The notes: generated from the sequence alone by a model not told the origin. A DNA stretch of 64,000 bases from Lacihabitans soyangensis (GCF_024343775.1 NZ_RJUF01000005.1:51964-115963); one strand, 5' to 3'. Numbered from the stretch's first letter, positions 36,579-47,052 are shown. Program-made: numbers and translations.

Positions 36579-37333
36579 GTTTTTCTACCATAGAGAGCCA
36601 AGCCTTGCAAAGTAAGGTCAACATCAATCATATCAAATGCATTAGATATACCAGTTAATACAGCTGACAAGCCTCCTGTTCCAATAACCGTTACAGGCCT
36701 TCCAACCTCCTCCTTAATCTTTTTTAGAATACCCAATACCATGCTTTCATAGCCATAAATTATGCCCGATTGTATAGCATGCATAGAGTTTTTACCAATT
36801 ATAGACGCTGGCTTTTCGAGTATTACCTCAGGCAGTAACGAGGTTTGAGAAAACAATGATTTTATGGCTGTTTTTATACCAGGCAGAATGGTAACCCCTT
36901 CAATTTGTCCACTAAAATTGACAACCGTAAAAGTTAGGGCAGTACCAAAATCCACCACCACACAATCAGACTGTGTTGTTTCAAGAGCCGCTAAAGCATT
37001 TACGTAAAGGTCCGAACCCAACTCCTCAGGCATATCAATATTTATTTTCAAAAGACCTGACTGTGCAGGTGTCACCACCAATGGTTTCAAATCAAGAAAC
37101 TTCTCACAAAAATTAACAAAAAAAGGTGTCAGTATAGGCACCACGCTACTAATAACTGCCTTCTGAAGTCCACGCTTTTCGATGTTGTTTTCCAACATAA
37201 AATTCAAAATTCTATACTCAAAATAGATAGAATTCTCATTTTTCAAAGACCTAATTCTTAACTTATTAATTAAATTTTCGCCCTTAAAAAACCCGACTAC
37301 GGTGTCGGTATTGCCTACATCAAAAACAATCAT
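36569..37333 (-). CDS. coaX: Type III pantothenate kinase
   Basis: First step of coenzyme A synthesis. 254 residues of the ASKHA fold: phosphate-1 motif DVGNTDTVVGFF (5-16), GSDLYVNALAALE, phosphate-2 motif VVDFGTALTFTVV, LPGIKTAIKSLF, and the adenosine motif VIGTGGLSAVL. Typical length. Convergent with nadD with a 10-bp overlap; divergent from DUF177. Confidence 0.95.
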   Translation of the reverse strand: MIVFDVGNTDTVVGFFKGENLINKLRIRSLKNENSIYFEYRILNFMLENNIEKRGLQKAVISSVVPILTPFFVNFCEKFLDLKPLVVTPAQSGLLKINIDMPEELGSDLYVNALAALETTQSDCVVVDFGTALTFTVVNFSGQIEGVTILPGIKTAIKSLFSQTSLLPEVILEKPASIIGKNSMHAIQSGIIYGYESMVLGILKKIKEEVGRPVTVIGTGGLSAVLTGISNAFDMIDVDLTLQGLALYGRKTQM

Positions 37334-37433
37334 CTCTGTGTTTTATTTGATGCAAAATAGGAATAAATCATGAAAAACATCAAAAAGGCTTTTAATTTCT
37401 TGACTATCTTGGATTTTATTCAATCAAAACTTT

Positions 37434-37461
37434 TTGTTCTGAAAAAAAGACTGTAAATTTG
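37434..37461 (+). promoter_or_regulatory. Promoter of the DUF177-rpmF-plsX-fabH cluster
   Basis: TTG at 37434-37436, 17 bp, then perfect -7 TAAATTTG at 37454-37461. The TTG at 37459 is within the element and is not a start codon. Confidence 0.7.
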
Positions 37462-37479
37462 CAGCCTTTCTGTAAAAAA

Positions 37480-38022
37480 GTGAACAAAGTTATTTCGGAT
37501 TTTGACATTAACATTCATGGTTTAGAAGACAAAAACTATGAGTACCAATTTGAAGGTTCAAATTCCTTTTTTGAACACTACGACCAAGACATTGTGGAGG
37601 GCGGAAACTTTAGGGTAAAGTTGATTCTAGAAAAAACAACTACGCTTTTGAGACTACGTTTTGACATCGACGCCGATTTGAGATTGGTTTGTGACAGAAG
37701 TTTGGAGGAATTTACAGAGAATTTTAAAATTCAGGAAACGCACATTTACAAATATGGAGAGACGGCTCAAGAAATGAGCGATGAGATGGAAGTAATACCA
37801 TTCGGAACTCCTAAAATTAATGTGGCAGACCTGATATCTGATTATATTTTACTAGCCGTCCCTATGAAAAACCTCCACCCGAGGTTCAGAACAGAGGATG
37901 ATGAGGACGAAGATGGTATATTGGTTTATGTAGACCCCAATGCCGAAAAACCAGAAACAGATACAAGTACAGACCCTCGTTGGGCTGCACTTTTGAACTT
38001 GAAAAATTTAGAAGAACAGTAA
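37480..38022 (+). CDS. DUF177 / YceD family protein
   Basis: 180-residue YceD-family protein, nearly always encoded beside rpmF and implicated in 23S rRNA/large-subunit assembly; exact role unknown. Features are NKVISDFDINIHGLEDKNYEYQF at the start, CDRSLEEFTENF (the single conserved Cys) and the C-terminal DPRWAALLNLKNLEE. GTG 37480 is selected because the longer frame starts inside the promoter. Followed by rpmF after 18 bp. Confidence 0.9.
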   Translation: MNKVISDFDINIHGLEDKNYEYQFEGSNSFFEHYDQDIVEGGNFRVKLILEKTTTLLRLRFDIDADLRLVCDRSLEEFTENFKIQETHIYKYGETAQEMSDEMEVIPFGTPKINVADLISDYILLAVPMKNLHPRFRTEDDEDEDGILVYVDPNAEKPETDTSTDPRWAALLNLKNLEEQ

Positions 38023-38040
38023 TAATAATTTTAGACAGAT

Positions 38041-38226
38041 ATGGCACATCCAAAGCGGAAGATTTCGAAAACAAGAAGAGACAAACGTAGAACTCATGAC
38101 GCATTGTCAGCAAAACAATTGTCGGTAGATGTTACTACAGGCGAAGTTCACCTGCGTCATCATGCACACGTAAGCGAAGGAAACCTTTACTACAAAGGCA
38201 AATTAGTAGTAGAAAACTACAACTAA
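38041..38226 (+). CDS. rpmF: 50S ribosomal protein L32
   Basis: 61-residue L32 starting [20 protein letters not shown], with the lysine/arginine-rich N-terminus and conserved HLRHHAH segment. It lacks the zinc Cys pairs, as is usual for the C-minus form in Bacteroidota (visible as CxxC absence). In an operon with DUF177 and plsX. Confidence 0.97.
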   Translation: MAHPKRKISKTRRDKRRTHDALSAKQLSVDVTTGEVHLRHHAHVSEGNLYYKGKLVVENYN

Positions 38227-38265
38227 TTCGTAGTATTTTAAGTTTCTAACAAAATAATTTAACCG

Positions 38266-39207
38266 ATGAGAAAAATTGCAGTTGACGCAATGGGAGGTGA
38301 TTTTGCTCCCAAGGCAGTGATTGAAGGTGCTATCTTGGCAGCTTCTGAATTGCCCGAAAACTATCAAATTGTTTTAATCGGAAAACAAGATGCTATGCTT
38401 GAGGTCTTACACGACCTTGAGTATAGAAAAGGTGCCATCGAAATGATTTATTGCAATGATGTCATTGAAATGCACGAGCATCCTACTAGAGCATTTAGTC
38501 AAAAACCCAATTCTTCTATAGGAGTTGGGTTTAAACTTTTAAAGGAGGGTCAAGTTTCGGCATTTTGCAGTGCTGGCAATACAGGAGCCATGATGGTGGG
38601 CTCTCTCTTTACGCTCAGAACTTTAGGCAATATCCAAAGGCCTCCAATAGCGGGCTATTTCCCTCTGAAAAATGGCAACTTCAGTCTCATGCTTGATATC
38701 GGTGCCAATGCCGACTGCAAGCCAGAGGTATTGATGCAGTTTGCCGAACTCGGTAGCCTATATGCCCGGTTTGCTCTCAACATTGAAAGCCCAAAAGTGG
38801 GTCTCGTAAACATTGGCGAGGAAGAGGAGAAAGGAAACACCGTCTCACAGGCAGCTTATCAGTTGCTCAAAAACAACAAAAAGATTAACTTTATTGGTAA
38901 TGTAGAAGGCCGCGACCTGTTTGAAGGAAAAGCTGACGTATACGTTACCGAAGGTTTTACAGGCAATGTTCTCTTTAAAATGGGAGAATCGCTATACGAA
39001 TATGCAGTTTCTCAGGGTATAAATGACCCATTGATCAACCGTATGAATTATGAGGTTGCCGGTGGCAGCCCAATAATTGGTGTTAACGGCAATGTGATCG
39101 TTGGCCACGGAATATCCTCACCATTAGCTATAAAAAACATGATTCTTTTGGCTAAAAAACAAATAGAATCTAACGTTGTAGACAAAATAAAAGAAGTATT
39201 TTCGTAA
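38266..39207 (+). CDS. plsX: Phosphate acyltransferase PlsX
   Basis: Makes acyl-phosphate from acyl-ACP for phospholipid synthesis. 313 residues; starts [15 protein letters not shown], with [35 protein letters not shown] and the C-terminal [14 protein letters not shown]. Normal length. Fourth-from-top in the conserved lipid cluster; fabH follows 34 bp later. Confidence 0.97.
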   Translation: MRKIAVDAMGGDFAPKAVIEGAILAASELPENYQIVLIGKQDAMLEVLHDLEYRKGAIEMIYCNDVIEMHEHPTRAFSQKPNSSIGVGFKLLKEGQVSAFCSAGNTGAMMVGSLFTLRTLGNIQRPPIAGYFPLKNGNFSLMLDIGANADCKPEVLMQFAELGSLYARFALNIESPKVGLVNIGEEEEKGNTVSQAAYQLLKNNKKINFIGNVEGRDLFEGKADVYVTEGFTGNVLFKMGESLYEYAVSQGINDPLINRMNYEVAGGSPIIGVNGNVIVGHGISSPLAIKNMILLAKKQIESNVVDKIKEVFS

Positions 39208-39241
39208 TATTTATAATACACCATTAAGAATTTTTAAGCCT

Positions 39242-40228
39242 ATGAATTTAAAAGCTGCCATTACAGGCATTCACGGGTACGTACCTGAGGATGTAGTCAC
39301 CAATGCGGATCTCGAGAAAATTGTTGAAACCAACGATGAGTGGATTACCTCTCGAACAGGCATCAAAGAAAGAAGAATTCTCAAGGGAGAAGGAAAAGGT
39401 ACTTCAGTAATGGCCGCCGAGGCTGTAAAAGGACTATTAGAAAAAACCAACACAGACCCCAAAGACATAGATTTAGTTATTGTAGCCACAGTGACTCCAG
39501 ATTACATGTTTCCATCAACTGCCAATCTGGTTTGCACTCAAGTTGGTATTCCAAGCATTTGTAGTTTTGATATTCTGGCAGCTTGTTCGGGTTTTATTTA
39601 CGCCTTGGTTACAGGTGCACAGTTTATAGAGTCCGGTAGATTCAAGAAGGTAATAGTAGTTGGGGCCGACAAAATGTCGTCTATCATAGACTACACCGAT
39701 CGTACAACTTGTGTACTTTTCGGTGACGGTGCAGGTGCGGTGCTTTTGGAACCAACCACCGAAAACGAAGGAATTATAGACTTCATGCTACACTCTGATG
39801 GAACGGGTGAAAACCACCTCATAATGAAAGGCGGTGGTAGTAAATACCCTGCTTCTCACGAAACAGTTGACAAGCATTATCATTATATACACCAAGAAGG
39901 TCCGTCGGTATTTAAGTTCGCTGTGACCAATATGGCCGATACAGCTGCAGCTATAATGACGAAAAACAACCTCAAAAGTGAGGATATCAGATGGCTTGTT
40001 CCTCATCAAGCAAACAAAAGAATTATTGACGCTACGGCCAATAGAATGGGAGTTGGTGAAGATAAAATCATGGTTAATATCCAAAAATATGGTAACACCA
40101 CGGCTGCCACTATTCCACTTTGTTTATTTGATTACCAAGATCAGATTAACAAAGGTGATAATCTAATACTTGCAGCCTTTGGCGGTGGATTTACATGGGG
40201 ATCGGTATATGTAAAGTGGGCGATTTGA
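39242..40228 (+). CDS. fabH: 3-oxoacyl-ACP synthase III
   Basis: Initiates fatty-acid synthesis by condensing acetyl-CoA (or branched acyl-CoA) with malonyl-ACP. 328 residues with catalytic Cys115 in [12 protein letters not shown], His in [11 protein letters not shown] and Asn in [11 protein letters not shown]. Primer preference is not readable, but Bacteroidota often prefer branched primers. Follows plsX in the same direction and is followed 4 bp later by an unrelated secreted protein gene. Confidence 0.97.
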   Translation: MNLKAAITGIHGYVPEDVVTNADLEKIVETNDEWITSRTGIKERRILKGEGKGTSVMAAEAVKGLLEKTNTDPKDIDLVIVATVTPDYMFPSTANLVCTQVGIPSICSFDILAACSGFIYALVTGAQFIESGRFKKVIVVGADKMSSIIDYTDRTTCVLFGDGAGAVLLEPTTENEGIIDFMLHSDGTGENHLIMKGGGSKYPASHETVDKHYHYIHQEGPSVFKFAVTNMADTAAAIMTKNNLKSEDIRWLVPHQANKRIIDATANRMGVGEDKIMVNIQKYGNTTAATIPLCLFDYQDQINKGDNLILAAFGGGFTWGSVYVKWAI

Positions 40229-40232
40229 TTCT

Positions 40233-40868
40233 ATGAAAAAGTTTATATTTAGCTTTTTGCTACTGATTGGAGTCTTTTCAAAATCCCATGGCCAAAACTT
40301 AAGGACTTTCAATACCATCAATTTCACCACAAATCTTTCATCTCGAATACATAACTATTCTTTTTCTGTTGGAGAAATGATGCAAATTAAGAAGAAGGTT
40401 CCATTTAGGATATTGGTTGCAGCCCAATATACAGGGAAAATATCCAAAAAAGGCTTTTGGCCCGGTAATAACAACAATGGAATTGGGTTTAATCTGAAAC
40501 AAAATGTATTTACTTCGAACATTAACTTGCCTGTTGGAGGAGAAATATATTACAAAAATATCGGTTTGGGATTGGTGCAAGAAATCGTTAACTTTAATAT
40601 TTCCAAGAGTTTTGATTCAACCAAGGTGGATATTCCTGCGAATCATGAGATTAAAACAAACAGATTTAGCCATATTTTCTCGGCCAAAAATAATCTAAAT
40701 TCCACTTTTTACTTGGTCTATACCTTAAGCGACTCTTTCTCATTAAAATTAGGCTTAAATAGAGGCAATGACCTATTCAACTATTACCAAAGTTCAAAAA
40801 AAATAGGTTTTTCGAAAATAACCGACAATTCAATTTTTATTAGTATCAGAACAAATATAGAAAAATAA
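40233..40868 (+). CDS. Hypothetical secreted protein between fabH and efp
   Basis: 211 residues with a signal peptide (MKKFIFSFLLLIGVFSKSHGQ) and no recognised domain. The mature part alternates hydrophobic and polar residues with many Asn/Ser/Phe and ends in a strand-like IFISIRTNIEK, suggesting a small outer-membrane beta-barrel. It is 4 bp after fabH and 2 bp before efp, so it sits inside an otherwise conserved housekeeping operon. I infer insertion of an accessory gene; its role there is unknown. Confidence 0.7.
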   Translation: MKKFIFSFLLLIGVFSKSHGQNLRTFNTINFTTNLSSRIHNYSFSVGEMMQIKKKVPFRILVAAQYTGKISKKGFWPGNNNNGIGFNLKQNVFTSNINLPVGGEIYYKNIGLGLVQEIVNFNISKSFDSTKVDIPANHEIKTNRFSHIFSAKNNLNSTFYLVYTLSDSFSLKLGLNRGNDLFNYYQSSKKIGFSKITDNSIFISIRTNIEK

Positions 40869-40870
40869 TA

Positions 40871-41440
40871 ATGGCAACTACAGCAGATTTTAGAAATGGT
40901 TTGTGTTTGGAATGGAACAATGATTTGTATATTATCGTAGATTTTCAACACGTAAAACCAGGTAAAGGTGGTGCTTTTGTACGTACCAAGCTTAAAAACA
41001 TCAAAACTGGTAGAGTTCTTGACAATACCTTTACGGCAGGCGAAAAAATAACGACCGCAAGAATTGAAAAAAGACAATATCAATTCCTATACAAAGACGA
41101 AGTAGGTTATAACTTCATGGATAATGACACTTTTGAGCAAATCTCACTAGGAGAAGCCATGGTTCCTTTGGCAGATTTAATGAAAGAAGGTTCAAACGTA
41201 GACTTATTGGTTCACTCAGAAACAGAAACTCCGCTATCGGTAGAAATGCCAGCTTATGTGGAATTAAGAATCACTTATACCGAACCTGGTATAAAAGGTG
41301 ACACCGCAACAAATGCCAGTAAACCAGCTACCGTAGAAACTGGTGCTACCATAAAAGTGCCTTTGTTTATCAACAATGACGAACTTATAAAAGTAAACAC
41401 CTCTACTTACGAGTACGACTCAAGAGTTAAAGAGAAATAA
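40871..41440 (+). CDS. efp: Elongation factor P
   Basis: Rescues ribosomes stalled at polyproline. 189 residues, three beta domains. The tip lysine is K32 in VKPGKGGAFVRTK; modification enzymes are not in this window. Central motif EKRQYQFLYKDE and C-terminal FINNDELIKVNTSTYEYDSR are typical. Downstream is accB with its own promoter. Confidence 0.96.
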   Translation: MATTADFRNGLCLEWNNDLYIIVDFQHVKPGKGGAFVRTKLKNIKTGRVLDNTFTAGEKITTARIEKRQYQFLYKDEVGYNFMDNDTFEQISLGEAMVPLADLMKEGSNVDLLVHSETETPLSVEMPAYVELRITYTEPGIKGDTATNASKPATVETGATIKVPLFINNDELIKVNTSTYEYDSRVKEK

Positions 41441-41471
41441 AAAATATTAATTAATGGTTTCTTTAAATTGC

Positions 41472-41479
41472 TACATTTG
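41472..41479 (+). promoter_or_regulatory. -7 element (TACATTTG) for accB-accC
   Basis: Perfect TANNTTTG ending 26 bp before the accB ATG, giving accBC a promoter of its own within the cluster. Confidence 0.55.
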
Positions 41480-41505
41480 CAATAAAACCGAATTACCTTA
41501 AAAAT

Positions 41506-41982
41506 ATGGATACTAGAGAGATTCAAAAACTTATAGATTTCATTTCGAAATCAGACCTTAGCGAAGTAAATATAGAAACTTCCGAACTGAAGTTACAAAT
41601 AAAAAGAAACGGAAATAGCCCAGTTCAATATGTGGCTGCTCCTGTTTTTGAGGCCGTAGCCCCACAAAACGAAACCGTTGCGGCTCCAGTGAGAGAGGCT
41701 GTGGCAGCAGCTCCTGTTGAGACTGTAGCAAGCACAAGCCATCTGATTGAAATTAAAGCACCTATGATAGGCACTTTTTATCGCTCAGGAGGACCTGGCA
41801 AGCCTAATTTTGTAGAAGTTGGAGACGAAATCGCTTCGGGTAAAGTTATATGTATTTTGGAAGCTATGAAACTTTTCAACGAAATAGAATCTGAAATATC
41901 TGGTAAAATCGTAAAAATATTGGTGGACGATGCCACACCAGTAGAATATGATCAGCCACTTTTCTTGGTTGACCCGTCTTGA
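41506..41982 (+). CDS. accB: Acetyl-CoA carboxylase biotin carboxyl carrier protein
   Basis: Carries carboxybiotin between AccC and the AccAD transferase. 158 residues: N-terminal helical part, an Ala/Val/Pro-rich linker (about 43-78), and the biotinyl domain with biotin attached to K122 in [23 protein letters not shown] is the characteristic thumb-type loop. AccC follows 26 bp later. Confidence 0.96.
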   Translation: MDTREIQKLIDFISKSDLSEVNIETSELKLQIKRNGNSPVQYVAAPVFEAVAPQNETVAAPVREAVAAAPVETVASTSHLIEIKAPMIGTFYRSGGPGKPNFVEVGDEIASGKVICILEAMKLFNEIESEISGKIVKILVDDATPVEYDQPLFLVDPS

Positions 41983-42008
41983 GTCCTTACATACAAAAAC
42001 CAAAAGCT

Positions 42009-43352
42009 ATGTTCAAAAAAATATTAATAGCCAACAGAGGCGAAATAGCTCTTCGTATTATACGTACCTGTAAAGAAATGGGCATAAAGACTGTAGCAGT
42101 TTATTCTACTGCTGATAAAGAAAGTCTTCATGTACGTTTTGCAGACGAAGCGGTATGTATAGGGCCGCCATCAAGTAAGCAGTCATACCTCAACATTCCA
42201 AGTATTATATCAGCTGCGGAAATTACGAATGCCGATGCCATCCATCCGGGGTACGGCTTCCTGTCTGAAAATGCCGAGTTTTCAAGAATATGCGAAGACT
42301 ACAAGATAAAATTTATTGGAGCTACTGCGGAGCAAATCAACCAAATGGGTGACAAAGCCACAGCGAAAGAGACCATGAAAAAAGCTGGCGTACCTGTAAT
42401 TCCTGGTTCAGAAGGACTTTTAGAATCTGTGGAGCAAGGTATTGCTTTGGCTGAGGAAATTGGCTACCCTGTAATTGTTAAGGCAACAGCAGGCGGTGGA
42501 GGACGAGGAATGAGAATCATCCGAAGCTCGGAAGAATTCCAGAAAAACTGGGATGACGCCAAAATGGAATCTGGAGCAGCATTTGGTAACGACGGACTCT
42601 ATCTAGAAAAGTACATTGAAGAACCAAGGCATATTGAGATCCAGATAGTTGGTGACCAATTCGGTAAGGTTTGTCACCTTTCAGAAAGAGATTGTTCAAT
42701 CCAAAGGAGACACCAAAAATTAGTTGAAGAGACACCATCACCAGTGGTATCTGATGAACTAAGAGAAGAAATGGGCAAAGCAGCCATTGCTGGAGCTACA
42801 GTCATAAAATACGAAGGGGCCGGAACTGTGGAGTTTCTTGTAGACAAGCACGGCAAGTTCTATTTTATGGAAATGAACACCAGGATTCAAGTAGAACACC
42901 CAATTACTGAGGAAGTTACGGACTTTGACCTTATAAAAGAGCAAATAAAAGTAGCGGCCGGAATACCTATTTCTGGGATAAATTATTTCCCTAAAATGTA
43001 TTCAATGGAGTGTCGAATAAACGCAGAAGACCCAACACAAAACTTCAGACCTAGCCCAGGCAAAATAAAGCAAATAAACTGGCCAGGTGGTCATGGCGTA
43101 AGAGTTGACTCGCACGTATATGCAGGCTACACTATCCCTCCTAATTACGACTCCATGATAGCCAAACTTATTGTGACAGCCAGAAGTCGTGAAGAGGTTA
43201 TTGTGAGAATGAAACGTGCTCTTCAAGAATTCTTTATTGACGGAATTAAAACCACTATACCGTTCCACCTAAAGCTGATGGACGACGAACAGTTTAAGTC
43301 TGGCAAGTTCAATACATCGTTTTTGGAATCCTTCAATTTTGAAGATTTATAA
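42009..43352 (+). CDS. accC: Acetyl-CoA carboxylase biotin carboxylase subunit
   Basis: ATP-dependent carboxylation of biotin on AccB. 447 residues: start [21 protein letters not shown]-grasp glycine loop [42 protein letters not shown] and [14 protein letters not shown] 42009 is preferred over an upstream in-frame TTG because it gives the standard N-terminus. Ends before a strong bidirectional terminator. Confidence 0.97.
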   Translation: MFKKILIANRGEIALRIIRTCKEMGIKTVAVYSTADKESLHVRFADEAVCIGPPSSKQSYLNIPSIISAAEITNADAIHPGYGFLSENAEFSRICEDYKIKFIGATAEQINQMGDKATAKETMKKAGVPVIPGSEGLLESVEQGIALAEEIGYPVIVKATAGGGGRGMRIIRSSEEFQKNWDDAKMESGAAFGNDGLYLEKYIEEPRHIEIQIVGDQFGKVCHLSERDCSIQRRHQKLVEETPSPVVSDELREEMGKAAIAGATVIKYEGAGTVEFLVDKHGKFYFMEMNTRIQVEHPITEEVTDFDLIKEQIKVAAGIPISGINYFPKMYSMECRINAEDPTQNFRPSPGKIKQINWPGGHGVRVDSHVYAGYTIPPNYDSMIAKLIVTARSREEVIVRMKRALQEFFIDGIKTTIPFHLKLMDDEQFKSGKFNTSFLESFNFEDL

Positions 43353-43371
43353 AAATAGTGAGATATTTACA

Positions 43372-43403
43372 AAAAAAGGTCGAGAGCAATCTCGACCTTT
43401 TCT
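43372..43403. terminator. Bidirectional terminator after accC
   Basis: Stem AAAAGGTCGAG / CTCGACCTTTT with AGCAAT loop, flanked by A and T runs, between convergent genes. Confidence 0.9.
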
Positions 43404-43406
43404 GTT

Positions 43407-44549
43407 TTAATACTTATCATAAAACCGCTTTATTCTTGTAGAAAACTGATCATAAATGGGTTTGCAGAATTCGATAAATAACTGCTGAGCGGGCGGCGGC
43501 ATTTCTTCTTTAAACTTTACTGCCTCAAGGTCCAATTTCGACAAGGCTCTTTCATCGCCGTTAAATGATGCCCACTTGTTATCCCAAATAAACTCTCCTG
43601 GAAGTTGGTCTCTGAGCAAAACCTTTTTAGACTTATAATCATAAATTTCCATAGAAAGTAACCCTCTCGAACGAACTGACTTATGGTTTCTTGTGACGGT
43701 GGCGTTAACCAATCCATAAACGTCGACATTCTTCCCTCCTATTTTGGCAGTACCGGTTTTTACACTGTCTTTGCTGGTGACATTAATTTTTTCAGACTTC
43801 AAATTTGTCTCTCCAACTACAAACTCAATAAATTCCAAACGAACCACATGGTCAGGATTGAGTTTGAGTTGTTTGGCTTCAGCAGGTTGATAAAACCTTA
43901 TAAATTTATTTAATCTTCTGTTGGTCTGTAGAAATTCGTCAACTTTGCCCCTAAAAAAATCATTACTGTATTGATACATTTTAGAGTTGATATTCGGTTG
44001 TTCTACCACCACATGATATGACCCCACAAATAAAGACTCCTCGATTTTTGCGTTAACATCTTTGTAATTAGGAGCATATCTGGCCAACTCACTGAAATTG
44101 TCATAGGCACTTCTGCCCGCATCAATTGTTCCTTTTCTTAGAATAGCATCTGCAAACTCGTATCTTTCTGTAGCGGCTAATTCCATTGCATCTTCATACT
44201 CTCTAAAATATGAATCAGGCGAAACTACTTTTCTACACGATGGACATTTTTCTATTTTATCATGTAATTCGTTCAACTTAGCATAATCATCAACAACTCT
44301 TTCATATTTAAATTGTTGATTGGCCAATTTGGCCCTACTAATATCCCTCAAAAGATCCTCTTGAGCTAACTGATAAGCGTTTGGTAATACTTCGAGGGCT
44401 TTGTCGTTGTTACTGTCCTTTCTAAGTTTATCTATCGCCTGTAAGGCTGCCTCATAATATTTCCCTGACTCAAGGGCCTTTTTCCCTGATTTTGAACAAG
44501 AAATTAATACTACAGAAAGTAGTAATATCATAATTTTCATAGCTTTCAT
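43407..44549 (-). CDS. Hypothetical lipoprotein, 380 aa
   Basis: Exported lipoprotein of unknown function. From ATG 44549 it begins MKAMKIMILLLSVVLISCSK with a lipobox ending at Cys18. A TPR-like helical part follows (about 25-150; ALESGKYYEAALQAIDKLRKD), then a CxxC element (KCPSCRKVV) and a beta-rich C-terminal half. A second ATG at 44540 is possible; the frame extends upstream to a TTG with no support. Similar conserved lipoproteins of unknown role occur in Bacteroidota. Monocistronic. Confidence 0.75.
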   Translation of the reverse strand: MKAMKIMILLLSVVLISCSKSGKKALESGKYYEAALQAIDKLRKDSNNDKALEVLPNAYQLAQEDLLRDISRAKLANQQFKYERVVDDYAKLNELHDKIEKCPSCRKVVSPDSYFREYEDAMELAATERYEFADAILRKGTIDAGRSAYDNFSELARYAPNYKDVNAKIEESLFVGSYHVVVEQPNINSKMYQYSNDFFRGKVDEFLQTNRRLNKFIRFYQPAEAKQLKLNPDHVVRLEFIEFVVGETNLKSEKINVTSKDSVKTGTAKIGGKNVDVYGLVNATVTRNHKSVRSRGLLSMEIYDYKSKKVLLRDQLPGEFIWDNKWASFNGDERALSKLDLEAVKFKEEMPPPAQQLFIEFCKPIYDQFSTRIKRFYDKY

Positions 44550-44717
44550 TTTATTTTTTGTTTGGTTTATTTTCAAGACTTCAAGAACAATTCAATTTTA
44601 CGACATCAGTTTTACAAATTCAAAAAACCAAAGCATTTTAACAATATTTTAGCATTTATTACTTTTTAAAAATCTTTTCGAGCAAAATTCTGTTTCTAGT
44701 TAGAACATATTTCCTCA

Positions 44718-44930
44718 ATGGATAACATATTAAAAAACTGGACTATACTCCGAGCTAGCCATTTAGCAGTCTCAATTGTTTTATTGGTGGCAGCTATATA
44801 TTTTTCTCACAATGTTTTTCTTTACATTTTGGGTGTTGGATTTTTGTTTCAAAGTTTGACAAACACAGGCTGTAGTAACAGCTCATGCTCACGAGATGAA
44901 ATCAGGCAGCGTTACAAAAGGAGGCACTGA
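44718..44930 (+). CDS. Small membrane protein with C-terminal cysteines
   Basis: 70 residues with two hydrophobic helices (about 12-30 and 33-48) and a tail with Cys52 and Cys57 (NTGCSNSSCSRDE). Resembles the DUF2892/YgaP-type transmembrane module often found beside rhodanese or thiosulfate-related proteins, but none is nearby. Ends one base before the convergent SpmAB-like gene's stop. Confidence 0.65.
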   Translation: MDNILKNWTILRASHLAVSIVLLVAAIYFSHNVFLYILGVGFLFQSLTNTGCSNSSCSRDEIRQRYKRRH

Positions 44931-46166
44931 TTAATAGAAAAATATGTAAGAAACTATAATTGCTGTGATTACTCCAGCCAAATCTGCGAGTAAACCAGCT
45001 ACCAATGTATAACGGGTATGTTTAATGCTCACACTACCAAAATAAAGGGCAAGTATGTAAAGGATGGTATCGGAACATGCCTGAAATACACCTGAAAGCC
45101 TTCCTTCAAAAGAGTCTACCCCATATTGTTCCATTGTTTCTATCATCATCGCACGGGAACCACTACCACTCAATGGATGCATCAAAGCAGTTGGTAAGGC
45201 ATTGGTAAAGTCAGTATTGATACCTGTAAAACTAAATAACCATTTGAGAAAATCTACCACATAATTCAAGGCTCCAGAATTACGAAAAGCACTTATGGCC
45301 ACCAACATACCCACCAAATACGGAATTACCTTGACGGCGGTTTCGAAACCACTTTTGGCCCCCTCAATAAAAGTCGGAAAAATATCTACTTTTTTGTATA
45401 ATGCACCACCTACAAATCCAGAAATAAAGGTCATCAAAACCAAATTGCTCACCACCTTCGAAACCACCTCAATTTCTTCTTTTGGCAAACTAGAAAAATA
45501 CCACAAAACAAAACCGATAAATCCAGTAATTCCCAACAGCCAAGACATGAGTACCTTATCAAAGAAATTCAATCTTTGCTTGATACCTACAAAAAGCAAA
45601 CCAGTCAGAGTAGCTACATAAACAGATATCAGTGCCGGAATAAAAATATCAGATGGGTCAGCAGCTTTATAAATAGCACGCTGAGCCATTATAGAAATAG
45701 GAATTAGCACTGGTCCGGCACTGTGCAAAACCATAAACATGATTTGGGAATTCGAGGCAGTATCTTTTTTAGGATTAAGCTCTTGCAAACTCTGCATCGC
45801 TTTTAAACCGAAAGGCGTAGCAGCATTGTCCAAACCGAGCATATTAGCCGAAAAATTCATAATCATCTGTCCATTAGCTGGATGATCTCTCGGCACCTCA
45901 GGAAAAAGCCTACTAAAAAAAGGTGCTATAATTTTGGCCAGACGCCTAATAACCCCAGCCTCTTCACCGAGCTTCAAAATACCCAAAAAGAAGGTCATCA
46001 CGCCAGCAAGAGGAAGTGCTAACTTCATAACCGCAGATTCAGCTGAATCAAACATTCCTTCTATTATAATTTTAAAAATTTCGGTGTCGCCGAAAAAAAT
46101 CAACTTAATAAGTGCAACAACAAAAGCAACAAGAAAAAAACCAATCCAGATATAATTCAGAACCAT
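44931..46166 (-). CDS. Fused SpmA/SpmB nucleoside-recognition (Gate) domain protein
   Basis: 411-residue membrane protein with two nucleoside-recognition (Gate) domains, corresponding to spore maturation proteins A and B joined; in a non-sporulating lineage it is a transporter or uptake-related protein of unknown substrate. The first Gate half has MKLALPLAGVMTFFLGILKLGEEAG and NFSANMLGLDNAATPFGLKAM; the second has ALMHPLSGSGSRAMMIE and FQACSDTILYILALYFG. About nine to ten helices. Monocistronic. Confidence 0.88.
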   Translation of the reverse strand: MVLNYIWIGFFLVAFVVALIKLIFFGDTEIFKIIIEGMFDSAESAVMKLALPLAGVMTFFLGILKLGEEAGVIRRLAKIIAPFFSRLFPEVPRDHPANGQMIMNFSANMLGLDNAATPFGLKAMQSLQELNPKKDTASNSQIMFMVLHSAGPVLIPISIMAQRAIYKAADPSDIFIPALISVYVATLTGLLFVGIKQRLNFFDKVLMSWLLGITGFIGFVLWYFSSLPKEEIEVVSKVVSNLVLMTFISGFVGGALYKKVDIFPTFIEGAKSGFETAVKVIPYLVGMLVAISAFRNSGALNYVVDFLKWLFSFTGINTDFTNALPTALMHPLSGSGSRAMMIETMEQYGVDSFEGRLSGVFQACSDTILYILALYFGSVSIKHTRYTLVAGLLADLAGVITAIIVSYIFFY

Positions 46167-46284
46167 GCTTAGCGGGTAGTTTTATAAAAGAAGCAAATTA
46201 GTTTTTTATCTTAGATTTCGGAATATTTCTAATGGATATTTTACGATATTTACGAATTCAAACTTTAGAACCTTCAGAAAATTC

Positions 46285-47049
46285 ATGAGCATAAACTTCG
46301 AAAAACCTCTTTTGAAGGCTTTGAAAATTGTATTAAGTTTCCTACTAACAGTAAGTTGTACGGAAAACACAAACTCTGGCTCAGAAAAACATCAAGATAA
46401 GGACTCGACAGAGATAGTTATATCTTTAGAAATGTCAGACTACGAGTCTTCTATGCAGAACCAAGGATTGGTAAACATTCAAAAATTAGACAGCTCACTT
46501 GTGGTAGATTTAAAGTACAGCAGTACAGATAATTTTTTTGGCGAGGATGTTTATGGCATTTTGAAGAATGCCTATCTTCAGGAGAAACCAGCCAGAGCCC
46601 TAAAGGCGGCCAACGAAGCCCTTATGGCAACTCACCCGAATTTAAGGCTAATTATCTATGATGCTGCACGACCTATAGAAATTCAAAAAGTCCTTTGGAA
46701 TAAACTAGATAGCTTACCACCAAAAAAACGAAAGGATTTTGTGGCAGACCCATTGGAAGGTTCGATACACAACTTCGGTTGTGCAGTTGATCTATCCATT
46801 TACAATTCCGAAACCAAGGAAGCGTTAGACATGGGCACAAAATACGACTACTTTGGCCACCTGGCCTATCCAAGACTCGAAAACCAAATGCTTCAACAGG
46901 GGAATTTAACCGAAAAACAATTAGAAAATCGGCAGTTACTCCGGAAAGTGATGCAGTCCGCAGGCTTTGAACCCATAACCAGCGAGTGGTGGCATTTCAA
47001 CTATTACTCAAGAAAAAAGGCGAAAGAGTTGTACAAAATAATAGAATAA
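46285..47049 (+). CDS. VanX-type D-Ala-D-Ala dipeptidase (lipoprotein)
   Basis: M15D-family zinc dipeptidase likely hydrolysing D-Ala-D-Ala from peptidoglycan turnover. 254 residues with lipobox LTVSC (Cys25), so it is a periplasm-facing lipoprotein. Zinc ligands His162 and Asp169 in SIHNFGCAVDL and His237 in EWWHF; catalytic Glu234 and Arg129 (DAARP) are present. All active-site residues are intact. No vanHA genes are nearby, so this points to cell-wall recycling rather than glycopeptide resistance. Confidence 0.9.
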   Translation: MSINFEKPLLKALKIVLSFLLTVSCTENTNSGSEKHQDKDSTEIVISLEMSDYESSMQNQGLVNIQKLDSSLVVDLKYSSTDNFFGEDVYGILKNAYLQEKPARALKAANEALMATHPNLRLIIYDAARPIEIQKVLWNKLDSLPPKKRKDFVADPLEGSIHNFGCAVDLSIYNSETKEALDMGTKYDYFGHLAYPRLENQMLQQGNLTEKQLENRQLLRKVMQSAGFEPITSEWWHFNYYSRKKAKELYKIIE

Positions 47050-47052
47050 AAA

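Noticed and set aside
46285..47049. Vancomycin resistance locus
   Set aside because: A VanX-type dipeptidase alone, without VanH, VanA-type ligase or VanRS, fits cell-wall turnover.
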